A stretch of DNA of 64,000 bases from assembly GCA_903842345.1 (NCBI GenBank), contig CAIMLR010000027.1, positions 124,001 through 188,000 on the forward strand. The letters run 5' to 3'. The DNA is from an uncultured Myxococcales bacterium. GTDB taxonomy: Bacteria; Myxococcota_A; UBA9042. Positions within the stretch are counted from its first letter, which is position 1; the number at the start of each line of letters is the position of its first letter. The translations under genes were made by a program, and so were the position numbers. The notes under the pieces were generated by a model. The model worked only from the letters and a program-made list of their open reading frames with translations, made no database searches and was not told where the DNA came from. Shown one piece after another: positions 63,362 to 64,000 of the stretch.

Positions 63362-64000
63362 ATGACCCGCTTCGATTCCTTTCTCGAACGGCTTGCCCGC
63401 TCCAAAGACCAGAGCCTTGCTGGTCAACCCAGCTGGCAGCGGCGCGCGCGGCTCATCGCCCGTATCAGCCTTCGGTTCTTCTGGGTTTATCTGGCGCTGC
63501 TCGCCTTCGCCACCGTCTGGGTCGGCTCGGCCGGCATGGACGTGTATCACCGCACGGAGATGCCGCAGTTCTGCAACAGTTGCCATGAGATGGGCCACAA
63601 TTTCAACACGTGGGAGGGCTCGCGGCACGGCTCGATCCGCTGCATCGATTGTCACGCGAAGCCGGGCGTCTCCGGCTACGTGCAGGCGAAGCTCGCGGGC
63701 GTTGCGCAGTTGTACACGCACCTGACGGCCAAGACGATCAAGGACATCCATCTGGAAAAGCGCCACGAGGACATCGTCAGCGAGAACTGCGTGCGCTGCC
63801 ATGCGGAGACTGCGCGCGCTGCCGACCGGCACAACCGCGTGATGGCGCACAAGCGGCACGCGGAGCTTGGCCTCGCGTGTGTGACGTGTCACTCGGGCGC
63901 GGTCGCGCACCCGACGGCGGCTGAGGCGAAAGACCCGCTGGCTGGCATCGTGGAGACCAAGAAGTGCTTTGAATGCCATGACGGCAAGCACTCGGAGGGC
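63362..64000 (+). CDS. NapC/NrfH-type multihaem cytochrome c (partial, runs off the window)
   Basis: 213 codons are open to the last base. One N-terminal membrane helix (about 36-57) anchors a periplasmic domain. It has five CxxCH haem motifs at residues 71, 94, 143, 173 and 202: CNSCH, CIDCH, CVRCH, CVTCH, CFECH. The opening TEMPQFCNSCHEM and the SRHGSIRCIDCHAKPGV stretch are typical of NapC/NirT/NrfH quinol-oxidising cytochromes, which normally bind four haems in about 170-200 residues. A fifth motif and an open end point to an extended version. It would pass electrons from the quinone pool to a periplasmic reductase not seen here. A two-haem sensor gene precedes it. Confidence 0.9.
   Translation, partial: MTRFDSFLERLARSKDQSLAGQPSWQRRARLIARISLRFFWVYLALLAFATVWVGSAGMDVYHRTEMPQFCNSCHEMGHNFNTWEGSRHGSIRCIDCHAKPGVSGYVQAKLAGVAQLYTHLTAKTIKDIHLEKRHEDIVSENCVRCHAETARAADRHNRVMAHKRHAELGLACVTCHSGAVAHPTAAEAKDPLAGIVETKKCFECHDGKHSEG

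Noticed and set aside
63075-63365. A 96-codon frame with ATG right after the two-haem sensor stop
   Set aside because: It has no ribosome site and no coherent composition, and it overlaps the cytochrome start in another frame. The short ORF at 63254 has a much better ribosome site.

Overview
The window is a dense, high-GC (about two-thirds G+C by eye) bacterial chromosome segment. It carries 48 protein genes, two of them cut by the window edges, and no rRNA, tRNA, CRISPR array or insertion sequence that I can recognise. Gene content suggests a Gram-negative bacterium of the Myxococcota / former Deltaproteobacteria type. It has eleven predicted lipoproteins, many with Asp/Ala-rich linkers and Cys-rich 'DCDDG..CT.D.C' modules. 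It also has MopE-like 'CDG.DNDCDG..DE' metal-binding repeats, a Ser/Thr kinase with the HRDVSPPN loop common in myxobacteria, and multihaem cytochromes. The lineage is inference; no marker phylogeny was possible.

Layout, left to right. (1) 1-9427: the end of a probable outer-membrane barrel protein, then three tandem paralogous giant surface lipoproteins made of beta-sandwich modules alternating with Cys-rich spacers. (2) 9482-14513: a HEAT-repeat membrane protein, an OmpR-type response regulator with its histidine kinase, a DUF3473-type polysaccharide deacetylase and a membrane-anchored unknown. (3) 14497-20736: housekeeping genes mutY, a patatin-like phospholipase, glmM, pdxJ and nnr. (4) 20787-27976: a MopE/kelch lipoprotein, a small secreted protein, a HEAT-like lipoprotein and a lamin-tail lipoprotein. 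(5) 28042-34981: rpsA with its own strong promoter, two orphan Opp/Dpp-type ATPases, a lipoprotein with two ExbD-like domains, pdxA and a peptidase-MA-like protein. (6) 34988-39501: the translation cluster rpsB-tsf-pyrH-frr (minus strand), interrupted by a lipoprotein gene and led by a strikingly structured rpsB leader. (7) 39534-43668: an XRE regulator, hemB, a ZIP/permease fusion with a His-rich tail, and rpe. (8) 43677-48767: a minus-strand operon of a lamin-tail lipoprotein, a lipoprotein methyltransferase, a MopE/WD40 lipoprotein and a small cytosolic unknown. (9) 48835-52280: mnmE and etfBA. (10) 52445-61149: polysaccharide assembly genes (a GT-C-like protein, two O-antigen-ligase-like proteins, an acyltransferase), with a Ser/Thr kinase and a transaldolase-family enzyme between them. 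(11) 61307-64000: a two-haem periplasmic sensor pseudokinase followed by a NapC/NrfH-type multihaem cytochrome that runs off the window.

Promoters of a TTGnnn-N16/17/18-TAnnnT type are readable in front of many units. At several genes the -10 box lies only 6-8 nt before the ATG with no Shine-Dalgarno sequence, which suggests leaderless mRNAs. The most unusual items are the modular lipoprotein array, the ZIP/permease fusion, the two-haem pseudokinase/cytochrome pair, the double-ExbD lipoprotein and the four-hairpin rpsB leader.
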